Positions 31,866 through 43,086 of a stretch of DNA of 64,000 nt are shown one piece after another. Source of the stretch: Solenopsis invicta (taxonomy: Eukaryota > Arthropoda > Insecta > Hymenoptera > Formicidae); assembly GCF_016802725.1 (NCBI RefSeq), contig NC_052671.1, positions 25,607,728 through 25,671,727 of the forward strand, in the 5' to 3' direction. How positions within the stretch are numbered: position 1 is the first letter of the stretch; each line of letters starts with the position of its first letter. The position numbers were made by a program, and so were the translations under genes. The notes under the pieces were generated by a model. The model worked only from the letters and a program-made list of their open reading frames with translations, was not told the origin of the DNA and searched no databases.

Positions 31866-32005
31866 CTGTTGTGATACATTTACATTTTCTAATGATCTTT
31901 TTCTGGAAAAAGAACAGTTAACACTTATAATTTTTGCTAATGGTAAACGTTCATTCAGAGATTTAATATCTTCGATATTTTGTACCAAAAAATATGGTGG
32001 ATCAA
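31866..32005 (-). CDS. Exon of unrecognised minus-strand gene (copy A, downstream exon)
   Basis: 140 bases open in one frame, with an ACAG acceptor after 32005 and a CAG|GTAATA donor at 31866. It reads V-D-P-P-Y-F-L-V-Q-N-I-E-D-I, then S-L-N-E-R-L-P-L. Its first codon is completed by the last base of the exon at 32332-32527, so phase and splice sites agree. A decayed paralogue exists at 23830-23945. Product unknown. Together with the preceding exon the strand pattern (a K-G-C-K-I-E-I-V-G-V strand followed by P-Y-F-L-V-Q-N-I) vaguely resembles an OB fold, which is only an impression. Confidence 0.4.
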
Positions 32006-32331
32006 CTGTAAAGTAAATATTTATAAAATTAAAATATTAATTTTATTTAATGACATTTTTTTTTATCAAAAAATTTGATATATTCAATCAAATTTTGTAA
32101 TCAATAAATCAATTAAAAATATTAAGAAAAAAATGTTCGAATAAAAATGTTTTAACTACATAAATTTAAAAAATTCAATAAATTAATTATAAATTTTTTT
32201 TATAGAATATAATATTAAATTAAAATAAATTTATATTTATTATGATAAAACAAAATTTTAAATGATTATTCAATTTTCAAATATTATGATAAATGTGATA
32301 AATAAAATTTGTTATTAAAAAATTATTTTAC

Positions 32332-32527
32332 CATGTTGTAATACTCCAACTATTTCAATTTTACATCCTTTAACTAAATCTAAATCTAAATATTCTTTTT
32401 CATTAAAATTCATAATATGTATTTCTAATTTAACATTGCCATCAGTTAGAGAACCACATCCAATTATTTTATTCAATCTATTATTATGGATGGCTGCAAA
32501 ATTGGTTTTTATATACCCTTCAATCGC
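32332..32527 (-). CDS. Exon of unrecognised minus-strand gene (copy A, OB-like)
   Basis: 196 open bases between TTTTTTAG and G|GTAAAA. Reads E-G-Y-I-K-T-N-F-A-A-I-H, G-C-G-S-L-T-D-G-N-V-K-L-E-I-H and G-C-K-I-E-I-V-G-V-L-Q. Conserved amino acids between this exon and the decayed copy at 24821-24940 suggest it was once under protein-level selection. Nearby upstream exon candidate: 33581-33750. Confidence 0.4.
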
Positions 32528-33580
32528 TAAAAAATATATATTAATTAGTAGGATAAAGATTATATATATAATAAGTATGTACCAAACGGATGGTGTTGTG
32601 AAATTTATCTAAGATATCAAATTAAAAATTCTTTATTTATAACTATACAGGGTGTCAGAAAAAAAGGGTCACATATTTTGATAGCAAGTAGTATTGATCA
32701 AAACAAAAAGAAAGTGACAGTACTACGCGAAGAAGTAATAAGGTAGTTGTGGTTTCGATTGGCTCGACGTCCGCATGAATCAACAAAATCGAATTATTTT
32801 TGTTGTGATGATCATTTTGTTGTAAATATTCAATATAAAACCATTATTTCCATTAGTATCTATATTTCTAAAGTTTTGAGGCTAGGTTATGAGAATAGTA
32901 TCTAAGAATGATATGTTGTACAAATAATTCTTTAGTTGATACTATATTTTCTAACTAAAAGATGACATGGAAAATTATATTTGTTTCTCTTCAATGGGTG
33001 AGCCTATAAAAATGAAATCTGGAGTTATGCCACAGTTTTTCCTGTCAACTCGATAGAGAGCGAACTGCAAATTATTCCTTTCATCTTACTGACAATGAGA
33101 TACGAAAGAGGTTACTGATATTTTGGCTACAGGATACTCTTTGTTTGATGTTAGAAATAAATGAACTTACATTGCAGCTTTTGCATTTCCTAACTTCAGC
33201 AGCGTTGAATTTGTCATTTTCCTTAATAAATTTACAAACCATAAATACATCTATTTTAAACAAATTTGTTAAATCAGCTTTAATAAAACCTGATTCTAAA
33301 ATATTTGCTATATTTGAAACTACTTTTTGTTTATAATTTGATAATAATAATTGTGCGAAACTATCACACAGCAGAAGGCTCGAAGCACGCGGAAAAGGAA
33401 CAACATCGTGACGTCACACCAATAGCGATGCGTTTTCATTCATTTGAATTTCTATGAATATTTGAACTTTATTATTAAAAAAATATAGACAAATTAACTG
33501 ATTTTATTTTAATAAATCGTTATCATAGTACTTATATTTTGATAAAACAATTAAATTTTCCAATTCAAAAATTTATTTAC
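32528..33580. other. AT-rich stretch, no gene seen
   Basis: Probably intronic to the minus-strand gene. An ACAGGGTGTCAGAAAAA motif at about 32645 resembles ends of insect interspersed repeats but I cannot define an element. Confidence 0.4.
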
Positions 33581-33750
33581 GAACCCAATTTAACTCGTTG
33601 TGGTGAATTCGACGTAACATTAGATATATTATATTTTCCCAAGGTACATAATATAGTATTAGGTTGAATTAATAATTCGTACGGAACGTTGCTATTATTA
33701 AAATGCGAAATTTTTGGTGTACATGCTTGTGCACCATCTAAATGTATAAT
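33581..33750 (-). CDS. Exon candidate of unrecognised minus-strand gene
   Basis: 170 bases open, acceptor TTTATAG before it and GTAAAT after it. Reads I-I-H-L-D-G-A-Q-A-C, then L-I-Q-P-N-T-I-L-C-T-L-G-K-Y. Rich in ordinary amino acids, unlike random AT-rich sequence. Joining to 32332-32527 in frame needs an alternative donor a few bases earlier (GG|GTTCGT), so the model is uncertain. Confidence 0.35.
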
Positions 33751-34248
33751 CTATAAATAAATATTTTAATTAATTATAGATATAAGAAATATTTCTTATC
33801 AATGTGATGTATTAACAATAATTAAATATTTAGTTGTTATTTTTTGTTATTATAATATGTATATTAAGTATAAAAGAAACATTCACGTGATTTGAGCGTA
33901 TATGAGGTTCAATACGATTGATTTCCTCATTTCATACAACAATTTGGACTCGTCTACACGATCCGTTATTTAAGTAAAATTTAAAAAATTCGTATTGCTG
34001 GTTTGAACCCACATAACGTGGAGTCTCGATCCCATCCACGTAACTAACGATTTCACTATATAAAAAAGTTTATTTTTAAATTATCAATTTTATAAACTTA
34101 ATTATGTAATACTTGAAAATATAGTATACTATTTTTAATTTATTAATTTTAATTTATTAATTTTATAGTTAGTTTCTTCCCTTTTTAAACCGTGTTTGAA
34201 TTCTACTTTTATTATTTAAGTAATAGTTTTGGTAATAGTTTTGGAACC

Positions 34249-35090
34249 AAAGGGTATAGCGGAATAAGAAGAGTGATTTTGGGCCCCGCGCATAATCAAT
34301 CGTTATATAGGGCAAAATATCTACCTAGATAAAAGAAAATTTTGTGTCAAGTTTCATTTCAAAAAACTCACAACTTTGAGATATCGCAAAAAATGTGATT
34401 TTTCATTAATATCTTTTTTCTCCGTTAAATCTAAATTAATCTATACAAAAAAATCATAGTTATAAAAGATATCCATATACATAAACTCTAATTTTTTTGT
34501 CATTCTGTGCTAAAAATTCTGTTTTTAAAAAAATCTAGAATTTTTGAAATTGCATTATCTTTTGATATAAAATAATGACCATTTCTAAAAAAATTCAGTG
34601 GATGAGTCATATAACATATTATATTCAAGATTTTTTTCAGATTTTTGAATTTGATGAAACGTGTAAAAAATAAATAAAAACTGATTTTTTAAATTATTTT
34701 TTGGTCTTAAGTACATCTGATTGACATGTAATACGTTGTTTTTAAATACAATTACCTCCGATTACACATTTGCAAACAGTAATATAAAATTATAGATTTT
34801 AACACAAAATGACAAAAAAATGAAAGTTTATTTATATGGATACTCTATATAATCATGAATTTTTTTGTAAATTATTTATTTAGATTTAACGGAGAAAAAA
34901 ATATTAATGAAAAATCACATTTCTTGCGATATATCAAAATTGTGGGAGTCTTTAGAAAACTTGGCACAAAATTTTCTTTTATGTACATAGGTGCATTCTT
35001 TTAGGTACATAGGATATTTTGCTGTATATAATGCGATGATTGATTACACGCGGGGTCCAAAATCATTCGTCTTATTCCACTATACCCTTT
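34249..35090. mobile_element. Palindromic element, about 0.84 kb
   Basis: Ends AAAGGGTATAG...CTATACCCTTT. Left arm 34249-34512 and right arm 34800-35090 are imperfect inverted copies (shared blocks GATTTTGG, CCCCGCG, AATCAATC, GTGATTTTTCATTAATAT, TTAACGGAGAAAAA). The spacer of about 290 bp is unrelated. It has no ORF. A third copy of one end lies at 45145-45219, so this is a dispersed family. No clean target duplication found. Confidence 0.7.
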
Positions 35091-35339
35091 CACATACATT
35101 CTTTTTGTATTACATATTACAAAAAAGCATTAATTTTATAAAATATAAAATAATATTATAAAATTACTATACTACCTGACAAATGACATTTTCTTTTATT
35201 TACGTTAAAAATTTTATTTTTAGCTTTCATAAAAAAATATTAATCTAAAAACAAAATAAGGTGCCAATATTTTATTATGATTTTCTTTAACTATATAATT
35301 ATTACAAATGTTTATTGTAAAAATAAAATAATACACTGT

Positions 35340-35606
35340 CGAATCAAATACTTCAATTTCATCAAGTACGTCATTTTTCGTTAGTAATTTAATACCATTT
35401 AAGTTTTCAAATTCAGATAATGGATCAAGGGATTTATTTAAATTATGCGATTTATTTAAAACGTTATCCGAATCAATAATTGAATCAAGATCATCGTTTG
35501 AATTTTCTTTAAATAAATAAAAAATAGGTTTAATATAATACAAATAACATACAATAATAATTATAATGTTTAATAATAGAAGAGAAGAGAACAATATGGC
35601 TTTCAT
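35340..35606 (-). CDS. Putative signal-anchored small protein or first exon, unknown
   Basis: An ATG at 35606 opens a strongly hydrophobic N-terminus (M-K-A-I-L-F-S-S-L-L-L-L-N-I-I-I-I-I-V) like a signal peptide or membrane anchor. An acidic Asn/Ser/Asp-rich segment ending near D-V-L-D-E-I-E-V-F follows. The frame stays open to 35220 but the last part is A/T-driven. It could be the first exon of the minus-strand gene whose exons lie at 31.9-33.8 kb, or a chance ORF. Confidence 0.3.
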
Positions 35607-35639
35607 TTTTATTTAAATGAATATCTTTGTTTATAAAAT

Positions 35640-36390
35640 TAATATTTTCCAATAAAACTTAAACGATTACATTTAGTAAAGTGTTATTTGACAGATTTTA
35701 AACTCAAAATAATGAAATATTTATTATTTAAGACTTGAAACACAATACCTTGTTACAAAATTATATATTTTGAATTTTCTATTGTTTAGAATTTTTTGAT
35801 TTAAAACTTCTTTATATTACAAAACTTTAAAAATACTATAAAAATTTAATTAGATATATTATTTTATCTCTATTTAATATTAAACAATAAGCATAAAATA
35901 ATGTTTCTGATATTTTTAAATACCATTTTTTAGAATAACAATTGATTTATTAAAAAAATATTTCAATATAAAAATTTTGCTTAAAAATTTATTTAAAAAA
36001 AATTTTATATTATTGTTTTGATTTTATATAACTCGAAATAAGTATAACCGAATAAAAAGGTAAATAACAAAAAATCATTTAAATGTTTGTATATTTATGT
36101 AATAATAACCAGTAAAAATAATAAGGAAATATGTGTTATTAAAATTAAAAGAATATTTTGAAAAATGTAGAAGTACTCAAAAGTAAAAATAAAAAATACA
36201 TTATAATAATTGTCATTTATTATGTATTAGCATATTAACATCACAAAAAAATGGCGGATTACAAAACAAATAACTCTATAAGTAATTGTTAAAATGCATC
36301 ACCTAATAATACAGATCATAGGGATAGCTATATTGTCGACAGTAGCAATACTACTCTTTGCTACAATAACCTAATATACAAATATTATAT
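35640..36390. other. AT-rich stretch with an inverted copy of the 23.6 kb segment
   Basis: 35640-35790 is an inverted match to about 23500-23700 (for example AATCTGTCAAA/TTTGACAGATT and AATATTTCATTATTTTGAG). The rest has no recognised feature. Confidence 0.5.
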
Positions 36391-36397
36391 AAGTTTG

Positions 36398-36530
36398 TAT
36401 GTATGTGTGTGTGTGCGCGTGCGTGTGCGTGTTCGCGTGCGTGCGTGCATGATCGCGTGCATGCGCTGCGCGTGCGTGCGTAAGTGCGTGCGTGCGTACG
36501 GAAGTGCGTGTGTGCATGTGTGTACACGCA
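36398..36530. repeat. GT/GCGT simple repeat
   Basis: Alternating purine-pyrimidine tract (GT, GC and AC steps) flanking the large palindrome on its left side; potentially Z-DNA-forming. Frames inside are artefacts. Confidence 0.8.
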
Positions 36531-38356
36531 CCGGCATAAATGATGTCTCTCCGCTGACGCTCGGCTGTCGCAACACGCGAGCTACGCGCGGCGCGCACAC
36601 ACGTGTTTCACGGCAACGCGGCGGAGGTCGGGGTGCCGGCAGAAAGTTGTGGGAAGCGTTTCGATACCGCATCTTCCTCGCTCGACGCTGGATCGAGAGA
36701 GAAGACACAGAATCGCGGCGCTCGAGAAACTGACAGAAATGGTATCCCTTGCGCCTATACGGCCGGTATACCGCGGTTCTTCGCGCGCTGTTGTAATTTT
36801 TAATTGCATAAAGAAATTTACTCGGATATGAGAATTCGTTTGAAAAATAATGTAAATAGAATTACAATTTTTAATAATAAATTAAAATTATGTCATCACG
36901 GCAATACAGTACTTACACGAAGAGAAAAATTTTCTTCATCTAAGAAAATTATGTCTCTTTAAGATCATAAATTCTTCCAAAAAGATTTTATATTGTTGCT
37001 TATATATGAAACAATGAATTGTTGAGTTGACATTTAATTTTTTTCTGTACAGTAATAAATTAAAATTATGTCATCACGGCAATATATTTTAGCTTCAATT
37101 TGTAGGACTATTACTTTACATAGCGACATAATTTTAATTAATTAATGAATGTAAATCTCTTTAATTACTTATTAAAATAATCTGTATTAGAAAATAATTT
37201 TAATTTGATTAATTTATAGATATTGTTACGGTCGTGAATGTTGTAAAATGTAGATCGATTAAATGAAGAGACTGTCGTTTGTTAGCGACATGTTGCTGTT
37301 ATGTTCGGACTTTTGGTTTTGACAGTTCGTCTTGCCAATAAAGTCGTTCTTTCTAATAAAAACCTGTTCTTTTATTAGTGTGCGCGAATGTTACTGAGGT
37401 GTGCGAGTGCGAGAGTACGAGGCGATTCACCCGGTCATAACAATATGTTAACATTATCGAGCAAGCCAGTTTACTTTGTAATTGGCGTAAAACAATACTT
37501 TGAGAGAGGACCCGAAAGAACGTCTAATTTTTCTTAAATTTTGTACAGTAATTTGTAACGTCAAAATATGAAGAAGTCTGTCACTTCTCCAAGTATTGTT
37601 TTAACTCAATTACAAAGTAAACTGGCTTGCCCGATAATGTTAACATATCTATAAATTAATCGAATTAAAATTATTTTCTAATACAGATTATTTTAATAAG
37701 TAAGTAAAGAGATTTACATTCATTAATTAATTAAAATTATGTCTCTACGTAAAGTAATAGTCCTACAAATTGAAGCTAAAATATATTGCCGTGATGACAT
37801 AATTTTAATTTATTATTGTACAGAAAAAAATTAAATGTCAATTCAACAATTCATTGTTTCATATATAAGCAACAATATAAAATCTTCTTGGAAGAATTTA
37901 TAATCTTAAACTAACATAATTTGCTTAGATGAAGAAAATTTTTTTCTTCGTATAAGTGCTGTATTGCCGTGATGACATAATTTTAATTTATTATTAAAAA
38001 TCGTAATTCTACTTACATTATTTTTCAAACAAATATTCGTATCCGAGTAAATTTCTTTATGCAATTAAAAATTACAACAGCGCGCGACGAACCGAGGTAT
38101 CTCGTATACCAGCCGTATAGGCGCAAGGGATACCATTTCTGTCAGTTTCTCGAGCGCCGCGATTCCGTGTTTTCTCTCTCGATCCATTGTCGAGCGAGGA
38201 AGATGCGGTATCGAAACGCCCCCCACTACTTTCTGCCGGCACCCCGACCTCCGCTGCGCTGCCACGAAACACGTACGTGCGCGCCTCGCGTAGCTCGCGT
38301 GTGTACGGCAGCCGAGCGTCAGCGCGGAGAGACACCATTTATGCCGGTGCGTGTAC
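36521..38356. mobile_element. Large palindromic element, arms of about 760 bp
   Basis: Left arm 36521-37500 (757 bp after removing a solo LTR and its duplication) and right arm 37591-38356 (766 bp) are inverted copies around a 90 bp spacer. Outer parts are GC-rich (GCACCGGCATAAATG, CTCGAGAAACTGACAGAAATGG), inner parts AT-rich (repeated AAATTATGTC and CAGTTTACTTTGTAATT). No transposase seen. It resembles a fold-back element or a non-autonomous DNA transposon with long inverted repeats. Confidence 0.75.
37224..37442 (+). mobile_element. Solo LTR, 219 bp, inside the palindrome
   Basis: TGTTACGGTC...CCGGTCATAACA with a 4 bp duplication ATAT on both sides (37220-37223, 37443-37446). It contains an AATAAA in TTTCTAATAAAAACC. 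The opposite arm reads through the site with a single ATAT, proving the insertion. Confidence 0.85.
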
Positions 38357-38398
38357 ATACGTATATAACATATACAAGTATGTGAATTTATTTACAAA

Positions 38399-38432
<34 letters not shown>

Positions 38433-38440
38433 TGTGTTTA
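38399..38440. repeat. (GT)n microsatellite
   Basis: About 40 bp of GT repeat just outside the right arm of the palindrome. Confidence 0.85.
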
Positions 38441-38465
38441 TACACATATATGTATACATAAGTAA

Positions 38466-39234
38466 AAATTTATAAATAATTATTTAGCTTAATTATTCTC
38501 ATACATATACATGTTATAAATAATATTCCAAATTTACTTCTTAATAATTTTTTCAATCATTATTTTTAAAGTTATTTTTTATAATATATATAGAAGAAAA
38601 AAGGATAATATAATACGTGTTTTTATTTTATTGAATAATTTTGTTTATAATCATTATTTTATATTGTTTACTATTAATAACAATAAACAAAATTATATCT
38701 ATAATGTTTTTGAACATTACTATCGAATTGTCAATGAAATATTTTGATATAATAATTTCAATTAAAAATCACATTATCGAATCTCATATGAAATTTACTT
38801 TATATAATTTGAAGTGTACGTAACTATGAAAAGTTAAATGTAAAAAAAAAAATACTTGAATATACATACATTAAATAATACTCTCAAGTTTAAAAACAAG
38901 TATAATTTTAATTATTAAAATTTATGTTTTATTAAAGGAAATAATGAAAATAACCATTATATTCATAATTACCATAATATCCATTTCTTCATAATTATAT
39001 AACGTGATATAAATTATAGAAAATATTTACGTCATAAGAACTATTTTATATAGAATTATATTATTAAAAATAAAACGTAAATACCTGTATTTATATTCAA
39101 TTTTTGTAATGATTCACAATTACTTTCTTTTATTAGTTTGCTCATTCTTGAAATTTCTGTATATCTTGATGTTTTTATTAAATCTATATTATACATTAGA
39201 AATCTATATTATTCATTAAAAAAATATAAAATTT
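38466..39234. other. AT-rich stretch with a possible minus-strand exon
   Basis: Mostly featureless. At 39085-39185 the minus strand has about 100 open bases between TATAATATAG and ACAG|GTATTT, reading T-S-R-Y-T-E-I-S-R-M-S-K-L-I-K-E, which could be a small exon. Evidence is weak. Confidence 0.3.
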
Positions 39235-39912
39235 AAATGAGAGAACAAAAAAAAGAGAAAATTATGTGGTACAAATCTGCACACGTGAAAAGAGAGGAAA
39301 AGAAAGAGTGTACGAAAATAAGAAATGTAAAAATTACAAATATTACTTATTACATTTCAAATTTGAATTAAATATTTTATATGACATTATAAACTTACTA
39401 ATGTTATTAAATACCAATTATAATTTTTGTTCTGATCTATAAAATAAAAATGATTTTAAATGTATTAAAATGTATTAAAAATTAGAAATTAACAGAGAAT
39501 TTGGTTTTCACACATACCTAAAGTAATATTTTTAATTAAATTTGTTTTAAGTAATTTGTTAAAATAGTTAAGGAAAACCCGAGATAATAAACATAATGTA
39601 AATAAATTTACTCATGAACTACATTTTAATAAAAATAAAAGTCGAGACAATAGGGAAATCACTTGTCAAAAGCAATATAATTTGTAATATTATTTTAAGA
39701 ATAATAAGAATAAAGGATGATATGTGAAAATTACAAATATTTCTTATTTTACTCTAAATATAAATTAATGATTTTATTTGACATTATGAAGTAATTAATG
39801 CTATTAAGTATCAATTATAATTTCTGTTCTGATCTATGTGATAAAAAAGATTTTAAAACTATTGAAACATATTAAAAATTAAAAATTAACAGAGTATATT
39901 GTTTTCACACAT
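39235..39912. repeat. About 0.4 kb AT-rich repeat array, segment 1
   Basis: Units carry AAGGAAAACCC, AATAGGGAAAT, TAATAAGAA, TTCTGTTCTGAT and TTGTTTTCACACA blocks at fixed spacing. The same units continue after the RTE element at 43409 and beyond. Confidence 0.75.
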
Positions 39913-39952
39913 CATCATCTAAGTCCTTTACATCTTGGCAGATGCGTGGTGA

Positions 39953-42040
39953 CTATGCTTGTGCTTCCATGGTTCTAATGACTCTCTTGATGGTGGTGCG
40001 CCACCCGTCTCTACTAGTGGTGGCTCTCACCGCCTTTTCCATGGTGGTATCAAGCAGTTGCGTAACTGTATCAGTCCAGCGTGTTGGTGAGCGGCCCCTT
40101 CGCCTCTTTCCTTCTGGCTTTCCCTGAACTATCAGGCGTTCGATGTTGTTACTGCGATTTACATGCCCAAAAAACTTGAGGATTTGGCTGTACACCACAC
40201 TCGACAGTCTTTGTGGTGGATTTATCTCTGCCAAAATGGACGCATTTGTTCTTCTCGCTGTCCAAGGAATTCGCAGCATCCTTCGCCAGCACCACATCTC
40301 GAAGGCCTCCACGCGTTTCCTATCAGCCGCTCGCAGCGTCCATGTTTCGGAAGCATACAGAAATACCGAGAATACTAGGGCCCTGACTAGATTGACTTTG
40401 GTGTCTCTTGTGATGCTAGGATTTTTCCATACTTTAGTCAGTTGGGCCATTGCTGTTCTACCCATTTGGATGCGCCTACGGATCTCCGCTTCGCAGTCAC
40501 CCTGGTTGTTTATTAATGCTCCCAAATACACAAATTTATCGACCACCTCAAAATTGCCGATACGCACCGTTTCTGGAGAGTTGTTGTGTTCGCGGTCAAT
40601 TATCATGATCTTTGTTTTCGAACTGTTTATGCGAAGCCCATATATCTGGCTGATATTTTCCAGTTTTTTCATGAGTGTTATCAGTTCTCCTTCGCTTTTG
40701 GCAATCAGCAGCGTATCATCTGCATATCTAAGGTTCGAAAACTTATCACCGCCTATGGTCACACCGCCGTCCCAATCCTCCAGCACCCGTCTCATCACGT
40801 GTTCGCTGTAGATATTGTACAGTAGTGGCGATAATATGCAGCCCTGTCTCACTCCCTTCCTAATTGCACTCTCTCCCGCGGTGATGTTCTCAATTCTTAC
40901 GACAGCTGTGCTGTCTTTGTATAGATTTTTGATTAAGTGTATGAGATGTGTCGGGACGCCCATTTCTTTGAGGATGGGCCACAGTAGGCACCATCTGACA
41001 TTATCAAAAGCCTTCTCGTAATCTATAAAACAGACGAACATAGGGATGTAGTACTCTCTTGCCTTTTCTATCAGCTGTCGTAGATTCAGTATCTGTTCTC
41101 GTGTACCTCGGCCACTGACGAAACCAGCTTGTTCCGGGGCTATCTGTCGGTTAGTGTATGGCTGTAATCGACTGTGTATGATCTGCAGAAGAATTTTGCT
41201 TGCATGTGATATCAGTGCTATTAATCGGTAGTTCTCACATTTGTTGGCTGGACCCTTTTTGTGTATAGGGATCACTATAGAGGTGGTCCAGTCTTTGGGC
41301 CAGGTCGCAGTAGTCCATACTTTTTGAAGAATGCAGTGTATAGCTCTCGTTCCCACTGGTCCCATTGCTTTGAAGATCTCCGCTGTTATCTGATCTACTC
41401 CGGTGGCCTTATTGTTAGCAAGCTTTCGTATGGCTCTTTCCGTCTCTTCCAGCAGAATATGTGGTTCCTGTTCATATTTCTCTAGGCAATCAGTCACTGC
41501 GTCCTCTTCCTCTCTATACAGCCTCTCACAGTACCTTCTCCATACCTCCATTATGTCTCCGATATCCGTGATTGATGTACCGTTTTCATCATAGATGGTC
41601 CACGTGCGTGGTTTGAATTTTCGTGTGATTAGTTTGATTTTGTGGAATACATCCCCAGGTTGAAGACGGTCTGCATGGAGTTGGATGTCTGCGCAAATCC
41701 CATTCAATAGGTTGTTTTTGTCCTTCCTACAGTTTTTTTGAATGTCAGATGATATCTTTTTATATTTATCCACTGCTTCGGTACTATTTAGGCCGGCGGC
41801 TAGCAATTTCCTTCTTTCTTCTATCAGCCTGTAGGTGCTGTCAGATATCCACTCGCGTTTCCTTGGGCTCTCTTTTGGTTTTTGCGTGCCAGTTATTGTT
41901 GTTTTGATCGCTGTTTTGAGCCGTTCCCACAGATCATCAGGGTTGTCCAATTCTTCTATGTCGTCTCGCTCTATTTCCTTTTTTAGCCCATTTTGGAAGG
42001 CTTGTTTGTCGGTAATTGGTGGTAACCTAAAAATGTTTTC
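39953..42040 (-). pseudogene. RTE reverse transcriptase part of ORF
   Basis: The longest Met-started frame is 665 residues, but the same frame is open further upstream to about 42040 (R-L-P-P-I-T-D-K-Q-A-F). The RT domain shows N-K-A-T-G-V-D, the fingers and palm with F-I-D-Y-E-K-A-F-D, R-Q-G-C-I-L-S-P-L and the active site Y-A-D-D. The C-terminal region with G-R-S-P-T-R-W follows. Catalytic residues are intact. It is separated from the endonuclease only by a frameshift at a T-run near 42033, so the element died recently or the shift is an assembly error. Confidence 0.9.
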
Positions 42041-43086
42041 GATACGTTTTGTTTATACACTGCAGAGATATATTTAAAATGCCTTTTGGTTGTTGTTTTT
42101 CTGCAGCTCCTCATCCTCGTCCTAAACTTGAAAGTCAGCAGCCTATGATCCGTACCGCAGTCCGCTCCAGGTAGTGTCTTCGCTGAGAGAACGGCCGATC
42201 TCCAGCGACTTTTGATCAAAATGTAATCAATTTGGTTCTTGGTGCGATTATCCGGCGACGTCCACGTGTATTGTTTCCTTATGTGCTGTTTGAACATTGT
42301 ATTTGCAATCGCGAGGTTGTTATCAATACAGAACTGGATGAGCCTGGAACCTCTGTCGTTCCGTATTCCTATGCCGTATTTCCCCAGCACATCGCGGATG
42401 TGATTATCGCCGTCAGTGCGTCCCACCTTAGCGTTCCAGTCTCCCATGATTATGGTGACTTCTCTATTGGGTATTTTCTCAATAATCCTTTGTAGAGAGC
42501 TGTAGAAGTTATCCATGTCTTCCTCATCTGCCTCAGAGGTGGGTGCATAGACTTGGATAATATTTAGTGTGCACGGTTTTGCCTTGAGGCGTATTGATAT
42601 TATACGGTCACTGACGGTTTCATAGCCGAGGACCGCCCTAGCCAGTGTGCCGTGCACCATAAAGGCCACCCCGTTGCGGCTTGCGTCATCGGGTCCAGAG
42701 AAGTATATTGCAAAGTTGTTGCTCCTAAAGTGACCTCTTCCGCGCCAATGTGTCTCCGAGATTCCTGCTATCTCCACCCTGTTTCTTTCGAGTTCTTTCT
42801 TCAGTATATCCAGTTTTCCCGTCTGCAGCAGTCCCCGAACGTTCCAGGTCGCCAGGCGAGACTCCGCTCGGCCGTTGAGTTTACTGTCATCGCTGGTCGC
42901 CTTATTCGCATGTATTGCCCAGTGGTCCACACCTACATGCCCGGTAGCCAATTTCCCACCGTCTACCCCGGACGTAGGACGGCGCCGGTCGTCAACCGGA
43001 TTGCCCGACATATTAGGTCCCTTTTTCGACATTTGCATAGTGCTCATGGGAGTGATAGTGCGGTAGATTCCCCTGCCTTTCCGCAC
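42033..43086 (-). pseudogene. RTE endonuclease part of ORF
   Basis: APE-type endonuclease: T-W-N-V-R-G-L, S-E-T-H-W-R-G-R-G, M-G-D-W-N-A-K-V-G, D-Y-I-L-I and D-H-R-L-L, all present. The frame opens at a GTG near 43086, but the first plausible Met is about a dozen codons later. After K-T-F near 42033 it runs out of frame for about 16 codons, whereas the RT frame takes over there. A separate short ORF (43326-43114) precedes it and may be a remnant of ORF1. Confidence 0.9.

Noticed and set aside
33980..34040. tRNA-like B-box text (GGTTTGAACCC)
   Set aside because: No A box, no acceptor stem and no cloverleaf could be drawn; not supported as tRNA or SINE.
40143..40825. Plus-strand ORF of 222 codons
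   Set aside because: Antisense to the RTE reverse transcriptase; no motif.
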